Origin: JAQBVV01 sp965249205
Lineage (GTDB): Bacteria > Acidobacteriota > Vicinamibacteria > Vicinamibacterales > UBA2999
Reading direction: 5' to 3'
Length of the DNA stretch: 64,000 bases
NCBI GenBank assembly: GCA_965249205.1
Contig: CBDFLL010000005.1
Span: 1 to 64,000 of the forward strand
The notes below the pieces were generated by a model. It was not told the origin of the DNA. It did not search any database and was given only the letters and a program-made list of their open reading frames with translations. Positions 1 through 9,157 of this stretch are shown piece by piece. How positions within the stretch are numbered: position 1 is the first letter of the stretch; the number at the start of each line of letters is the position of its first letter. The position numbers and the translations under genes are program-made.

Positions 1-1146
1 GTCGTAGATGGCGACCGGATAGGTAAATTCGTCTGTCTGTGAGCCGTCGAGGATCGCATCCGGCAGCGAGAACAGCTCATCGAGCTCGCCGCCTGGTCTG
101 ACGATGCCGTTCTCCCAGTACCCTTCGCGCTTCATCCAGCCGTAGTTGCCGCCGTTGTGGACGATATTGACTTCCTCGATGTGGTCCATACCGATGTCGG
201 AGGCGTACAGGGTACCGTCGGCCTGATCCCAGGAGAGACGGTGGGCGTTGCGGAAGCCGTACGCGTAAATCTCGCCAAGCGTCTCAGAATCCCCATCGGC
301 CGCGAAGGCGTTGCCGGGGGGAATCGTGTAGTCGCCAAGCCCCTTGGTGCCGCCTGATTGCGACGGGCTGCGGGGATCGATACGCAGGATGGCCGTGATC
401 ACGCTGTCGAGCCGCTGGGTCTGCCCAGGATTCTCGGCGTGCACGCCCGCGCCGTTGCTGAAGCCGAGGTCGCTGCCGCTCGTGTAGATCAAGCCGTAAT
501 CTTCTGAACCGGGCTCCGCGGTCGGGTTGAAGCCGACATACCCCATCGGGTGCGTCAGCGAGTCGACGATGTGGGCGACGCGCAGCAGCTCACGCCGATT
601 GCCCTGGAACGTATTGGCGGACGGACTGTCCACCCGCCACTCGGTGAATACGTTGTGGTGCGTTACCTGCTCTGGCGTAAACCCTGGCGGAATAAAGTCC
701 GGCGTCGCTGGGTTACCCTGCGCGGTCTCGCTGTGCACGGTGTACAGCAACCCGTTGTTCGCGAACTCCGGATGAAAGTCGAAACCGATGAAGCCGCTCT
801 CGAGCCTGTTATACACACCGAACGGCACTTCCTGATAGAAGTTCCAGTAGACCGTTGGCCTGTTGGTCTCGTCGAGCAGATACAGCACGCCGCGCGAGTC
901 GTTCACGAAGCGTCTGTCGTCCGGTAGATCACGTACGAAACTGACACGCGCGTACCCGGACTGTCTGACGTCCTGGTCCCTCGGACGGATACCGCGCGAA
1001 TCGGGCAATCGCGCCAGGTCCTCGATCTGGACGCTCAGTCCGCCAGTGGGAACCGGCGTGGGGATCGGATTGACGGTGATCTGGGCGGTCATCACCGCAG
1101 TTGCACCAAGTGCCATTACCGTGTGCGCGAAGAACTGTCTCTGCAT
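1..1146 (-). CDS. PQQ-dependent sugar (glucose/sorbosone) dehydrogenase family protein, 3' end cut by window edge
   Basis: The reading frame opens with ATG at 1144-1146 and stays open for 382 codons to position 1, so the C-terminus lies outside the window. The first ~22 residues (MQRQFFAHTVMALGATAVMTAQ) form a signal-peptide-like start, so the product is probably periplasmic. Family hallmarks are visible: GFDFHPEFANNGLLYTVHS near residue 120 and, near the edge, EVNIVHNGGNYGW, typical of the beta-propeller GSDH/sorbosone dehydrogenase family. Such enzymes oxidise sugars or alcohols with PQQ; the substrate here cannot be inferred. It is followed on the same strand by no close partner. The family call is solid, the reaction is not. 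Confidence 0.85.
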   Translation of the reverse strand, partial: MQRQFFAHTVMALGATAVMTAQITVNPIPTPVPTGGLSVQIEDLARLPDSRGIRPRDQDVRQSGYARVSFVRDLPDDRRFVNDSRGVLYLLDETNRPTVYWNFYQEVPFGVYNRLESGFIGFDFHPEFANNGLLYTVHSETAQGNPATPDFIPPGFTPEQVTHHNVFTEWRVDSPSANTFQGNRRELLRVAHIVDSLTHPMGYVGFNPTAEPGSEDYGLIYTSGSDLGFSNGAGVHAENPGQTQRLDSVITAILRIDPRSPSQSGGTKGLGDYTIPPGNAFAADGDSETLGEIYAYGFRNAHRLSWDQADGTLYASDIGMDHIEEVNIVHNGGNYGWMKREGYWENGIVRPGGELDELFSLPDAILDGSQTDEFTYPVAIYD

Positions 1147-1199
1147 AGATGCTCCTGCCAGGTTTCGAACTGACCCGGCCTATATGCCACCGGCCACCG

Positions 1200-1664
1200 T
1201 CAGTTACTCGCCAGCCGGCCGTCGATGACGTAGGTGAGCAGGGCGACGATCTGGGCTGGGTCTCTCGCAACCGCGAGAGCGGCTGCATCCACCTCCTTTA
1301 ACGCGTGCGTGAACTCTTCGGGGTGCAGCACGACGAGCGGTTTGCCGAGCGCGGCCGCGAACCCCGCGTCGAAGGCCGCGTTCCACTGCCGGTACTTGTC
1401 GCCGAAGCGCACAACGACGATATCGGCTGCGCCGATTAGCGTCCGAGTGCGGATGGCATTGACCATGGCACCCTTGTGATCCTTCCAGAACGGCGCATCC
1501 TCCGGTCCCAGGATCGCGACTCCACAATCGTCACTGGACTCGTGATGAGTGACCGGTGATGTGAACAGGGCCGGAAGTGATCGTTGCTTCGCGCCGGCTT
1601 CGATCTGCTCCCTCCAGTCTGAGTGAATCTCGCCCGAAAGGTATACAGTCCACATCTTGGTCAC
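1200..1664 (-). CDS. YtoQ family protein
   Basis: A 154-residue protein starting at GTG 1664, with AGGAG about ten bases upstream; an internal ATG at 1655 is the alternative start. The N-terminus WTVYLSGEIHSDWREQI and the later segments GPEDAPFWKDHKGAMVNAIRT and ADIVVVRFGDKYRQWNAAFDAG are diagnostic of the YtoQ family, whose fold resembles nucleoside 2-deoxyribosyltransferases. The biochemical role is not established. The length agrees with the family. No membrane segment or signal peptide is seen, so it is cytoplasmic. Confidence 0.85.
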   Translation of the reverse strand: MTKMWTVYLSGEIHSDWREQIEAGAKQRSLPALFTSPVTHHESSDDCGVAILGPEDAPFWKDHKGAMVNAIRTRTLIGAADIVVVRFGDKYRQWNAAFDAGFAAALGKPLVVLHPEEFTHALKEVDAAALAVARDPAQIVALLTYVIDGRLASN

Positions 1665-1680
1665 GTTCGCCCGACTCCTG

Positions 1681-2037
1681 CTATCGCGTCGTCCACTCGG
1701 GCGGTGGCTGAATCGTGTCCTGCGGCGTGCCCCCGGGGTCTGGCCGCCCGCTGCCTTCGAGCCGACTGATGGCGCGCACCGTCATGTCCTGCTCGCACGC
1801 GATCTGGCAGGAGAGTCGTATCCCGGTCAAGCCGCGCTCCGCCAGTTTGGCTTTCTCGGCAGCCGTGATCCGCTCGGGTTCACCGCTGATGAATTCAACA
1901 CGGCACGTCGTGCAGCGTGCGTTGCCGCCGCAGGCGTGAAGCACATCCACGCCGGCATCCTGCTCGATTCCAAGCACGAGCCGCTTGCCGTGCTCCACGT
2001 CCACTGTCTCAAACCCTTCGACCGTCAGTTTTGGCAC
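1681..2037 (-). CDS. [2Fe-2S] ferredoxin (adrenodoxin/plant-type fold)
   Basis: A 118-residue electron carrier read from GTG 2037. The cluster ligands are C36, C42 and C45 in ACGGNARCTTC, plus C77 in RLSCQ, matching the C-x5-C-x2-C...C spacing of adrenodoxin-like ferredoxins. The C-terminal ~25 residues are Pro/Gly-rich and probably disordered. It faces away from the next gene (2063, plus strand), leaving only ~25 bp between the two starts. The redox partner is not evident from the neighbours. Confidence 0.88.
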   Translation of the reverse strand: MPKLTVEGFETVDVEHGKRLVLGIEQDAGVDVLHACGGNARCTTCRVEFISGEPERITAAEKAKLAERGLTGIRLSCQIACEQDMTVRAISRLEGSGRPDPGGTPQDTIQPPPEWTTR

Positions 2038-2062
2038 ATCGCTATGCTAACGTATCGCGCTG

Positions 2063-2575
2063 ATGGCCGACGTCGCTGATCCGCCCCTCCCGTCTACTCT
2101 CTGGAAGCAACTGTCCGGGGAGCGGCGGCTCGCGGCGGCCGAAGAGTTGTGGCGTGACCCGAATGCGACCGCCGAACAGGGCGAACTCCTGGGAACGATC
2201 GCGCAGCGCATCAAGTTCAGGATCAAGAGCGTGGTGGCGATGCCGGTCGAGAAGAAGGCGCGCCACGTGGTGGCGCTTCCGACGGTATCGGAGGCGGTCG
2301 CGGCGCGTTTGCTGGTGGTGTATCACGTGGCGCATCAGCGTCCGATGATGGGACGGTTCCTAGATACGCTGGAGATTGCTCACGAAGACGGCATGATCTC
2401 GGACGAGGAACTTGCGGCGCCTCCGCAGGCGCGCCTCGCCACGGCAGCCGCCACCCTCGCGTCGGCGTTTCCAGCCGAGGATGTCTCGCTGTATCTCTCG
2501 ACGCTGATCTGGCAGGACCCCGAGACATGGGGCGGTCTGGCGAATCTGCCAGAGGTGAGCCCGCCGCAGGTCTAG
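2063..2575 (+). CDS. Hypothetical alpha-helical protein
   Basis: A 170-residue protein rich in Ala, Leu and Glu, with no signal peptide or membrane segment. I do not recognise the family. Its middle carries an alternating acidic/basic helical segment (EKKARHVVALPTVSEAVAARLLVVYH) and the C-terminus a Trp-containing stretch (LIWQDPETWGGLANLP). It lies 63 bp before the TerC gene on the same strand with a hairpin between them. Codon use matches its neighbours, and no overlapping frame looks better, so it is probably real. Confidence 0.7.
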   Translation: MADVADPPLPSTLWKQLSGERRLAAAEELWRDPNATAEQGELLGTIAQRIKFRIKSVVAMPVEKKARHVVALPTVSEAVAARLLVVYHVAHQRPMMGRFLDTLEIAHEDGMISDEELAAPPQARLATAAATLASAFPAEDVSLYLSTLIWQDPETWGGLANLPEVSPPQV

Positions 2576-2577
2576 CA

Positions 2578-2595
2578 GCCCCTCGTCGGAGGGGC
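2578..2595 (+). terminator. GC-rich hairpin between hypothetical gene and TerC gene
   Basis: The bases GCCCCTC-GTCG-GAGGGGC form a perfect 7-bp stem with a 4-base loop just after the stop codon at 2575. No T-tract follows, so it is at best a weak intrinsic terminator, or an mRNA-stabilising or attenuating stem ahead of the TerC gene. Confidence 0.35.
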
Positions 2596-2638
2596 GCCTA
2601 TGGTCGCACGTTACGGGCCCCACTAAGAGAATTCCACC

Positions 2639-3376
2639 ATGGAATGGATGACGAGCGCCGAGGGCTGGGTCGCGCTGCTCACGCTGACCGTGCTTGAGAT
2701 TGTCCTCGGCATCGACAACATCGTCTTTATCTCGATTCTGGCGGGGAAGCTTCCTGCGGGCCAGCGTGCGCGGGCGCGACGCGTGGGGCTATCGCTCGCC
2801 ATGTTCTTGCGAATCGGGCTGCTGCTGTCGATCACGTGGGTGATGCGTTTGACGGCGCCGATGTTCTCGATGGTGGACCAGGATCTCTCAGGGCGGGATC
2901 TGATTCTGATCATTGGCGGCCTCTTCCTGATTGCCAAGAGCACGCACGAGATTCACGACAAGCTCGAAGGAGCGGACGCTCGGCTGTCGGCCGGGGTGGC
3001 GGCGCCGTTCGGTGCGGTGATCGTTCAGATTCTGCTTCTCGACATTGTGTTTTCACTCGACTCGGTGATCACGGCGGTCGGCATGGCCGACGACGTCGCC
3101 GTGATGGCACTCGCCGTGATCATTGCCGTTGGCGTGATGCTCGTATCGGCCAGCGCCATCGGGGGGTTCGTTGACCGACATCCCACGGTCAAGATGCTGG
3201 CGCTGAGTTTTCTACTGCTGATCGGCGTGTCGCTGATTGCCGAAGGTTTCGATCAACCGATTCCGGAGGGCTACATCTACTTCGCGATGGCATTCTCGGT
3301 GTTTGTGGAAATGATCAACCTGCGCGTGCGGGCGCGCACCGAGCCTGTTCATCTGCGCCGACCCTACGTGAAGTAG
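2639..3376 (+). CDS. TerC family integral membrane protein
   Basis: A 245-residue polytopic membrane protein. The opening LTLTVLEIVLGIDNIVFISILAGKLP with acidic E/D residues inside the first membrane span, and the later span LLDIVFSLDSVITAVGM, are the conserved halves of the TerC/YkoY fold linked to metal-ion (notably Mn) efflux or membrane-protein metalation. About seven hydrophobic spans are visible. The start ATG sits at 2639 with a weak AAGAGA upstream. Whether tellurium resistance is involved cannot be told; most members do not act in it. Confidence 0.9.
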   Translation: MEWMTSAEGWVALLTLTVLEIVLGIDNIVFISILAGKLPAGQRARARRVGLSLAMFLRIGLLLSITWVMRLTAPMFSMVDQDLSGRDLILIIGGLFLIAKSTHEIHDKLEGADARLSAGVAAPFGAVIVQILLLDIVFSLDSVITAVGMADDVAVMALAVIIAVGVMLVSASAIGGFVDRHPTVKMLALSFLLLIGVSLIAEGFDQPIPEGYIYFAMAFSVFVEMINLRVRARTEPVHLRRPYVK

Positions 3377-3550
3377 AAGCGGGTGGTTCGGCGTGCGGCA
3401 GACTGGTCGCGTTAGCGCGGATTGCACTTGTACCTGGTGCTCAGTCGTGCTTCTGCGGGTAGGAGGGGACTGATGGCTGGGAACTCCCTGGTTCTACGGA
3501 CGCAAGTAATGAGCGCGGTTAGTCGGAGCTACGCGCTCATGAAATCCGCG

Positions 3551-4267
3551 TTAGCCGGACTGCAGCGCGGCGAGGTACCGGCGGATGCGCCGCGCATTGG
3601 TTCCGACATCGCTGCCGCCCACGCGTGATACCGACCGCACGTCGACGCGCGTACCGGCTCCCAACGGGGTGAGCCGCACGACCACGTCATCTTTGAAGCC
3701 GAACCAGCGGGTGGTGTCGGTTGCTTCGATGCGTCCCGCGTTCTTGTCGGCGGTGACGACATCCCAGCCCGCCTGCAAGGCTGCAGCCAGTGCGCGATCG
3801 AAGGCCTGGTCAGGCGGTGTCGACAGCGTGATCGGCGCTAGATCTGGATACCCGAGCCGCTGCTGCTCCGAGAGTTCGGCTGGGCGCTCGAGCGAATTGG
3901 GAGCCCCGGCACGAAGGGGGACGATCGCTTCAAATGTCGGCGGACGTTCCAGGTCCGTCGTGATGTCATGGATCGGCGGGACGTTCCGCGCCCCGCGCTG
4001 CCACTCGAAGGGTATTCCGAAGGTCGCCACGCCGCCGAGGACCGCCGTGGCCGCAACGAATGTCGCGAAGCGCGCCCCGCGACGGTAGGCGAGGCTTCCG
4101 GCGACGAGACCCGCTAACGCAGCAACGATGCCGGTGTAGGCGGCCCAGCGGAACAGCGTGAAGGCGTTGGGCAGCGACAGCATGTCGAGGCGATAGGCGG
4201 GTCCGGCGACGCCAAGCAGCGTGAGGCTCGCCGCAGCGACCGCGCATGCCAGTAACGCGAACGTCAT
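3551..4267 (-). CDS. DUF1499 domain membrane protein
   Basis: A 238-residue protein with an N-terminal membrane half (three or four hydrophobic segments within residues 1-90) and a C-terminal DUF1499 domain. The latter is recognisable from YPDLAPITLSTPPDQAFDRALAAA, a middle WFGFKDDVVVRL strand and the ending SVSRVGGSDVGTNARRIRRY, a motif typical of this family. The start is supported by GGAGGGG six bases before ATG 4267. Function is unknown for the family. It is transcribed away from rsgA. Confidence 0.8.
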   Translation of the reverse strand: MTFALLACAVAAASLTLLGVAGPAYRLDMLSLPNAFTLFRWAAYTGIVAALAGLVAGSLAYRRGARFATFVAATAVLGGVATFGIPFEWQRGARNVPPIHDITTDLERPPTFEAIVPLRAGAPNSLERPAELSEQQRLGYPDLAPITLSTPPDQAFDRALAAALQAGWDVVTADKNAGRIEATDTTRWFGFKDDVVVRLTPLGAGTRVDVRSVSRVGGSDVGTNARRIRRYLAALQSG

Positions 4268-4339
4268 GAGCCCCTCCTATCATGTGGCGGCGCGCCACGT
4301 GGTCGCCCAGTTACTGTGCGTATTGTAGGCTGTCCCCAC

Positions 4340-5446
4340 ATGTCCGAACCACACACCATGTCCCCAGGCCGCGCAGAGCGGCTGGCCCGACTTGGGTGGG
4401 ATGACACCTTCGCTGCGGCGTGTCAGCCCCTGGCGCTGGACGCCGATGTCGAGCCGGCGCGGGTCGCCATCGAGTTTAACCATCTCTACCGTGTGTGGAC
4501 CGGGGAGGGCGAGATCGGAGCGACGGTGTCCGGCCGGTTGAAGCATCATGCGGCGCGTCGAAGCGAGTTGCCGGCGGTTGGCGACTGGGTGATGGTCCGC
4601 CGACGACCGGCCGACGACCAGGCAGCGATCATTGCGGTGCTGCCGCGCCGGAGCTGGTTTTCGCGCAAGACGGCCGGCACGGTGACTGACGAACAGATTG
4701 TCGCGGCCAATGTTGATGTGGTCTTTCTGGCCATGGCGCTTGACGGGAACTTCAGCACCGGGCGGCTCGAACGGTATCTGCTGCTGGCCCGGGAAAGCGG
4801 CGCTGCCCCGGTCATTCTGTTAACCAAGCCTGATCTGTCGACCACCGTGGCTACACAGGTGACCGACGTGCGTGCGGTGTCGGGGGACCTGCCGGCCTAT
4901 GTGGTAAGCCCGAAGAGCGGTCACGGTGTCGAGCCCGTGGCGGCCTACCTTGCTCAGGGGCGCACGGGCGCGCTGCTGGGATCGTCGGGCGTCGGCAAGA
5001 GTACGCTGATCAATCGCCTTGTCGGCGAAGAGGTGCAGAAGACCCGGGAAGTCCGGGCCGCCGATTCCAAGGGCCGCCATACCACCATGCACCGCGAGCT
5101 GATTCAGCTCCCGTCCGGCGGGCTGATCATCGACACGCCGGGCATGCGGGAGCTGCAGCTCTGGGATGTCGAGGAAGCGCTGCGGGAAAGCTTTGACGAC
5201 ATCGAAACGCTGGCCGAGGGCTGCCATTTCACGAACTGTCGGCACAGTGGCGAGCCGCGATGCGCCGTCAAGGCGGCCTTGGCCGATGGTCGACTCGATC
5301 CCGCCCGACTTGACAGTTACCTAAGATTTCAGCAGGAGCTCGTCGTGCTGGCGCGGCAACGGGACGAACGCGCGGCACTCGACGAGAAACGGCGCAGCCG
5401 GATGGCGGGCAGGCCGCCGAGGCGATCGCTCAAGCTAGAACGGTAG
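4340..5446 (+). CDS. rsgA: Ribosome small subunit-dependent GTPase A
   Basis: RsgA is a circularly permuted GTPase that helps late 30S subunit maturation. The order of motifs is G4 (LLTKPD), G1 (GSSGVGKST) and G3 (DTPGMRELQ), as expected for the permuted family. It is preceded by an OB-fold and followed by the zinc-binding knuckle CHFTNCRHSGEPRC. I took ATG 4340; GTG 4316 and ATG 4358 are alternatives because no clear Shine-Dalgarno site is visible. The ~368-residue length is normal. The C-terminal basic tail (KRRSRMAGRPPRRSLKLER) is typical of acidobacterial and proteobacterial homologues. Confidence 0.95.
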   Translation: MSEPHTMSPGRAERLARLGWDDTFAAACQPLALDADVEPARVAIEFNHLYRVWTGEGEIGATVSGRLKHHAARRSELPAVGDWVMVRRRPADDQAAIIAVLPRRSWFSRKTAGTVTDEQIVAANVDVVFLAMALDGNFSTGRLERYLLLARESGAAPVILLTKPDLSTTVATQVTDVRAVSGDLPAYVVSPKSGHGVEPVAAYLAQGRTGALLGSSGVGKSTLINRLVGEEVQKTREVRAADSKGRHTTMHRELIQLPSGGLIIDTPGMRELQLWDVEEALRESFDDIETLAEGCHFTNCRHSGEPRCAVKAALADGRLDPARLDSYLRFQQELVVLARQRDERAALDEKRRSRMAGRPPRRSLKLER

Positions 5447-5470
5447 ACGGCGCGCACATATAATTCGGCC

Positions 5471-6568
5471 ATGCTCGTGCTCCTGATGTTGCTGGGCCTT
5501 GCGCAGGCGCCAGACGTTTTCACGACGGCCCTCACGGCCGAGGAGTTACGGGAGAAGCAGGCCGTCCTCGAGACGACCGCCGGGACGATCGTCCTGGACC
5601 TGCTCGCCGATGCGGCGCCCACACACGTCGCGCATTTCATCGCGCGTGTGAATGAGGGCGCCTATGACGGGACGGTGTTTCATCGCGTCATCCCGATGGG
5701 CATCATCCAGGGCGGCGATCCATTGTCGACCGATCCCTCGCAGCAGGAGCGCTACGGCACTGGTGGGCTTGGTGTTCTGCAGTTCGAGCCCAACGCCGAG
5801 CAGGCCACGCGCGGTGCGGTGGCAGCGGTCTTGGTCCCTGGTGATCGCGATAGCGGCGGCTCCCAGTTCTTTATCTGCATTACCGATCAGCCGGCGCTCG
5901 ACGGGCAGTACACGATCTTCGCGCGCGTGAAAGAAGGGATCCTTGTCGCGCAGAAGATGTCGATGGTCGCTGCCGACGCCGACGGCATGCCGAACGAGCG
6001 GGTCGAGATCCTGCACGCGACTATCCGGGATACGCCGCCCCCGGAACCGGAGCCGTTCGTCAATGCAACCGCTGACGAGCTGTCGCTGCATCGCGCGGTG
6101 ATCGAGACGTCCATGGGCAACATCACGATTGAGTTGTTTGCGGACCGAGCGCCCAACCACGTGCGCGCGCTGCTTCGGCTCGCCGGCTCTGGTGTGTATG
6201 ACGGCACCGCGCTGCATCGGGTCGCACCAGGGTTTGTGATCCAGGGCGGATTTCTCGGGACCAGGCTGGAACCGCTCGACGAAAGACAGTTCAGCTACGT
6301 GCGTGAGCTGCAGCCCGAGTTCAACACGACGCCGCATGTGCGGGGCATTTTGTCGATGGCGCACGGCGATGATCCCGCCAGCGCCACGTCATCGTTCTTT
6401 ATCGTTCTGGCACCTGCACCAGCGCTCGACAACCAGTACACCGTGTTCGGCCGCGTGGTGGAGGGGATGGACGTCGTGGAGCAAATTGAAGCGGTGCCGG
6501 TCAACGGAGAAGAGCCGGTGACCCGGATCGAGGTCACAACCATCCGCGTCGTACCTCCGGCGCCCTAG
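5471..6568 (+). CDS. Exported protein with two tandem cyclophilin-type peptidyl-prolyl isomerase domains
   Basis: A 365-residue protein with a short hydrophobic leader (MLVLLMLLGLAQA) lacking positive charges, then two cyclophilin domains. Domain 1 (about 34-185) has TVFHRVIPMGIIQGGDP and GSQFFICITDQPALDGQYTIF. Domain 2 (about 210-360) has TALHRVAPGFVIQGG, SSFFIVLAPAPALDNQYTVFGRV. Each keeps the active-site FHR/LHR arginine and the FF-I core; single-domain bacterial cyclophilins are usually ~170 residues. Probable role: prolyl cis-trans isomerisation or chaperoning outside the cytoplasm. The TAG stop (6566-6568) lies inside the CTAG at which an IS5-like element is inserted, so the coding sequence is intact but its downstream region has been replaced. 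Confidence 0.9.
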   Translation: MLVLLMLLGLAQAPDVFTTALTAEELREKQAVLETTAGTIVLDLLADAAPTHVAHFIARVNEGAYDGTVFHRVIPMGIIQGGDPLSTDPSQQERYGTGGLGVLQFEPNAEQATRGAVAAVLVPGDRDSGGSQFFICITDQPALDGQYTIFARVKEGILVAQKMSMVAADADGMPNERVEILHATIRDTPPPEPEPFVNATADELSLHRAVIETSMGNITIELFADRAPNHVRALLRLAGSGVYDGTALHRVAPGFVIQGGFLGTRLEPLDERQFSYVRELQPEFNTTPHVRGILSMAHGDDPASATSSFFIVLAPAPALDNQYTVFGRVVEGMDVVEQIEAVPVNGEEPVTRIEVTTIRVVPPAP

Positions 6569-6697
6569 CAGGCTGCTGAAGAACCCGGGTGATCGGGCCG
6601 TTTTCTAAGGATTATGCGAGTCACCACCGACCGACAACGGTGCGCACGGCTGTGCGCTGGCCCCGATCAAGGGGCCGGCGACACGCGCGGCCGGTGA

Positions 6698-6931
6698 TCA
6701 GGGACACCTCGCCTCCAGATTCCGCAGCCGGACCAAGTTATAGACCGTGGCGGCGAAGGTAAGCTGCCAATCCACGAGGGCGACACCGCGATGCCGGAGT
6801 TTGCGCAAGCCGCCGACGGTCTTCATCCAGCCAAAGACCTGTTCTACGAGTTTCCGTTTCCGCTGACTGACGTGATAGCCCGCATGCCGCGTGGTCCGGC
6901 CATCGATCGCACTCCAGCGGACCTTCTGAGC
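6698..6931 (-). pseudogene. IS5-like transposase, C-terminal fragment (disrupted)
   Basis: This is the 3' part of the copy 1 transposase, ending with TGA at 6698-6700 and matching residues from QKVRWSAIDGR to the C-terminus of the intact protein at 15697-16773. It is separated from its N-terminal part (8224-9068) by the IS481-like insertion. It has no start of its own and should be non-functional. Confidence 0.92.
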
Positions 6932-8223
6932 TGCCCTTACTGAGACAAGGGTGACATTTCATTCCGGAGACATGGGTGACACGCTCCCCCGAGATGGGAG
7001 GGTGTCATGCCTTGGAAGGAGTGTCATGTCGTGGACGAGCGTCTCCGATTCATAGCCCGCCGGCTCGATGGCGAGAAGATGGCGGCCCTCTGTAAAGAGT
7101 TCGGCATCTCCCGGAAGACCGGCTACAAGATTTACGACCGCTACAAGGACTGTGGGGTGCACGGACTGACGGATCGGAGCCGGCGGCCCTACCGACACGC
7201 CAACCAGCTCCCGCTGGCTATTGAGCAGTGGATCGTCAGGTTGAAGCGGGAGTATCCCAATTGGGGCGCACCCAAGATCCGCGAGCGCCTTCGCCGCCGG
7301 TGCCCGGCGGTGCAGTGTCCGGCGATCAGCACGGTCCATGCCGTGCTGGATCGGCATGGGTTGGTGACGCATCGCCGCCGGCGCCGCCATCGAGCCGAGG
7401 GCACGACGCTGTCCCGGCCGACGCAGCCCAACGCCCTGTGGTGCGCCGACTACAAGGGCGAGTTCATGCTCGCGAATCGACGCTACTGCTATCCCTTGAC
7501 CGTCACCGACTTCGCCAGCCGGTACCTGATTACCTGCGACGCCCTCTCGACGACGCAGGAGCGGTATGCCTTCGCCGTCTTTGAGCGCACCTTCAAGGAC
7601 TTCGGGCTCCCCAGCGCTATCCGGACCGACAATGGGGTGCCCTTTGCGTCCCCCAATGCCCTGTATGGCCTCAGCAAGTTGTCGGTCTGGTGGTTACGCT
7701 TGGGGATCGACATCGAGCGCATCCAGCCCGGGCACCCCGAGCAGAACGGCCGCCACGAGCGGATGCATCTGACGTTGAAAACCGAAGCCACCAAGCCGGC
7801 CGTGGCCAACGTCCTGCAACAGCAGGCGCGCTTCGATGCCTTCCTCGAACGCTTCAACCACGAACGCCCCCATCAAGCGCTGGGCATGCAGGTCCCTGGT
7901 GAGGTCTACCGGCCGTCACCTCGACCGTATCAGGGGCTCAGCGACCTGGACTATCCGTGGCATGACTGGACGGCCACCGTGACGACCTGCGGCCGCATCT
8001 GCTACAAACGGCGCAAGATCAATCTGAGCTTGGTGTTCGCGGGCCAGAACGTCGGCGTGCGGCAAGTGAGCGACCGCGTCTGGCTCGTGAGCTTCATGCA
8101 GTACGATCTCGGCTACTTCGATGACGAAACCAGCCGCCTTGAACCGATCGGTAACCCATTTGGTCCGAAAGTGTTACCTATGTCGCCGGAATGATCTGTA
8201 ACCCATGTGTCCGGAATGGACCA
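6932..8223 (+). mobile_element. IS481-like insertion sequence inside the IS5-like element
   Basis: Comparison with the uninterrupted copy 2 fixes the junctions: host sequence ...cttctgagc stops at 6931 and resumes as gcaacgtgg at 8224, giving a 2-3 base target duplication (gc or agc). The element is ~1292 bp. Its ends start TG and finish CA, and both ends contain related copies of a ~23-base motif (TCATTCCGGAGACATGGGT-like; one copy at the left, two at the right), which look like transposase-binding repeats. It encodes one transposase (7007-8194) and appears intact. Confidence 0.88.
7007..8194 (+). CDS. IS481 family transposase
   Basis: A 395-residue DDE transposase. The N-terminal helix-turn-helix (MAALCKEFGISRKTGYKIY) and GLTDRSRRPYR motif are typical of IS481/IS3-type enzymes. 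The rve integrase core carries the first Asp in ALWCADYKGEF, the second in IRTDNGVPFAS and the Glu in QNGRHERMHLTLK. The FNHERPHQALGMQVPGEVY box follows. The ~100-residue C-terminal extension is also found in this subgroup. It starts at ATG 7007, with GGAGGG twelve bases upstream. It appears complete and potentially active. Confidence 0.93.
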   Translation: MPWKECHVVDERLRFIARRLDGEKMAALCKEFGISRKTGYKIYDRYKDCGVHGLTDRSRRPYRHANQLPLAIEQWIVRLKREYPNWGAPKIRERLRRRCPAVQCPAISTVHAVLDRHGLVTHRRRRRHRAEGTTLSRPTQPNALWCADYKGEFMLANRRYCYPLTVTDFASRYLITCDALSTTQERYAFAVFERTFKDFGLPSAIRTDNGVPFASPNALYGLSKLSVWWLRLGIDIERIQPGHPEQNGRHERMHLTLKTEATKPAVANVLQQQARFDAFLERFNHERPHQALGMQVPGEVYRPSPRPYQGLSDLDYPWHDWTATVTTCGRICYKRRKINLSLVFAGQNVGVRQVSDRVWLVSFMQYDLGYFDDETSRLEPIGNPFGPKVLPMSPE

Positions 8224-9068
8224 GCAACGTGGGGCGTGACGGCCCGGATACGGACAGCGGCCACAAAGCTTGCCACATCGTAGCCCTTGTCCGCCCCGAC
8301 CGTGCTGCCCGGCGGCGCGCTGGCCTCCAGCAACAGCGCCGCTGCCTCGCGTTCGGCGGTCCCCGTCGCGTGAGTCGCGCAGACGTTGGCGACAAGTCCC
8401 TGTCGATTGTCCAGCAGCACGTGGCCCAGATACGCCAGCTTGGCTTCCTTCCCCTGGCCCTTCCGAGGCAGCATCGCCTCCGGATCGGTCGTCGACTGGT
8501 GCGTGTCGTTGCGCCGCCGCTCCCCGTGGAAGTTGACCGTGGGATTCCCGGGGTCATCGGGCGGGTCGCTCTCCGCCGCGTCCCGGCACCGAAAGCTCTT
8601 CAGGCTGGCCCACGCTTCCAATTGGGTCCCATCCACAGTGAAGTGTTCGTCCGAGAGCAGCCCGGCCGCCCGCGCGTGGGCCTGCACCGCATCAAAGAAG
8701 GCGGCCGCGATATCGCCCGCCAGCAGCCGGTCGCGATTCTTGGTAAACGTGGTGGGATGCCAAACCGGGTCGTCCAAATTCAAGCCCACGAACCAGCGGA
8801 ACAGCAGGTTGTAATTGAGCTCTTCCATCAGCAGCCGCTCGCTCCGCACCGTGTAGAGCACCTGCAGCAACAACGCGCGCAGCAGCTGTTCCGGCGGGAT
8901 CGACGGACGCCCTGTGTTGGCGTACAGGCCGGCGAACCTGCGCGACATCGTTCTCAGCGCTTCGTCCGTCAGCGCGCGAACCGCGCGGAGCGGATGGTCG
9001 GCTGGCACGCGCTGTTCCGGCGACAGGTAGCTGAACATGTGAGTGCTTTGCTCATCGTGTCCGCGCAT
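8224..9068 (-). pseudogene. IS5-like transposase, N-terminal fragment (disrupted)
   Basis: This covers the first ~281 codons of the transposase (start ATG 9068, MRGHDEQSTHMFSYLSPEQR) up to RAVTPHVA, after which the frame runs into the inner IS and ends 46 bp later at 8178 with a foreign tail. It retains DUF772 and most of the DDE domain but lacks the final catalytic segment, including the KLVEQVFGWMKT helix. It differs from copy 2 by Ile for Leu in RLLAGDIAAAFF. Confidence 0.92.
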
Positions 9069-9157
9069 GATGGGGCTCCCTTCAGCGGTGTTGGGAGCAT
9101 GGTAGTACGCCGGGATCGATCTGTCGATCCCATTTCACGGAGTTTTTCAGCAGCCTG

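Noticed and set aside
2576..2638. yybP-ykoY manganese riboswitch before the TerC gene
   Set aside because: Only 63 bases separate the genes and none of the conserved riboswitch segments is seen; only a simple hairpin is present.
3422..3628. Small plus-strand gene between TerC and DUF1499 genes
   Set aside because: Its second half is antisense to the DUF1499 C-terminus and the first half shows no conserved pattern.
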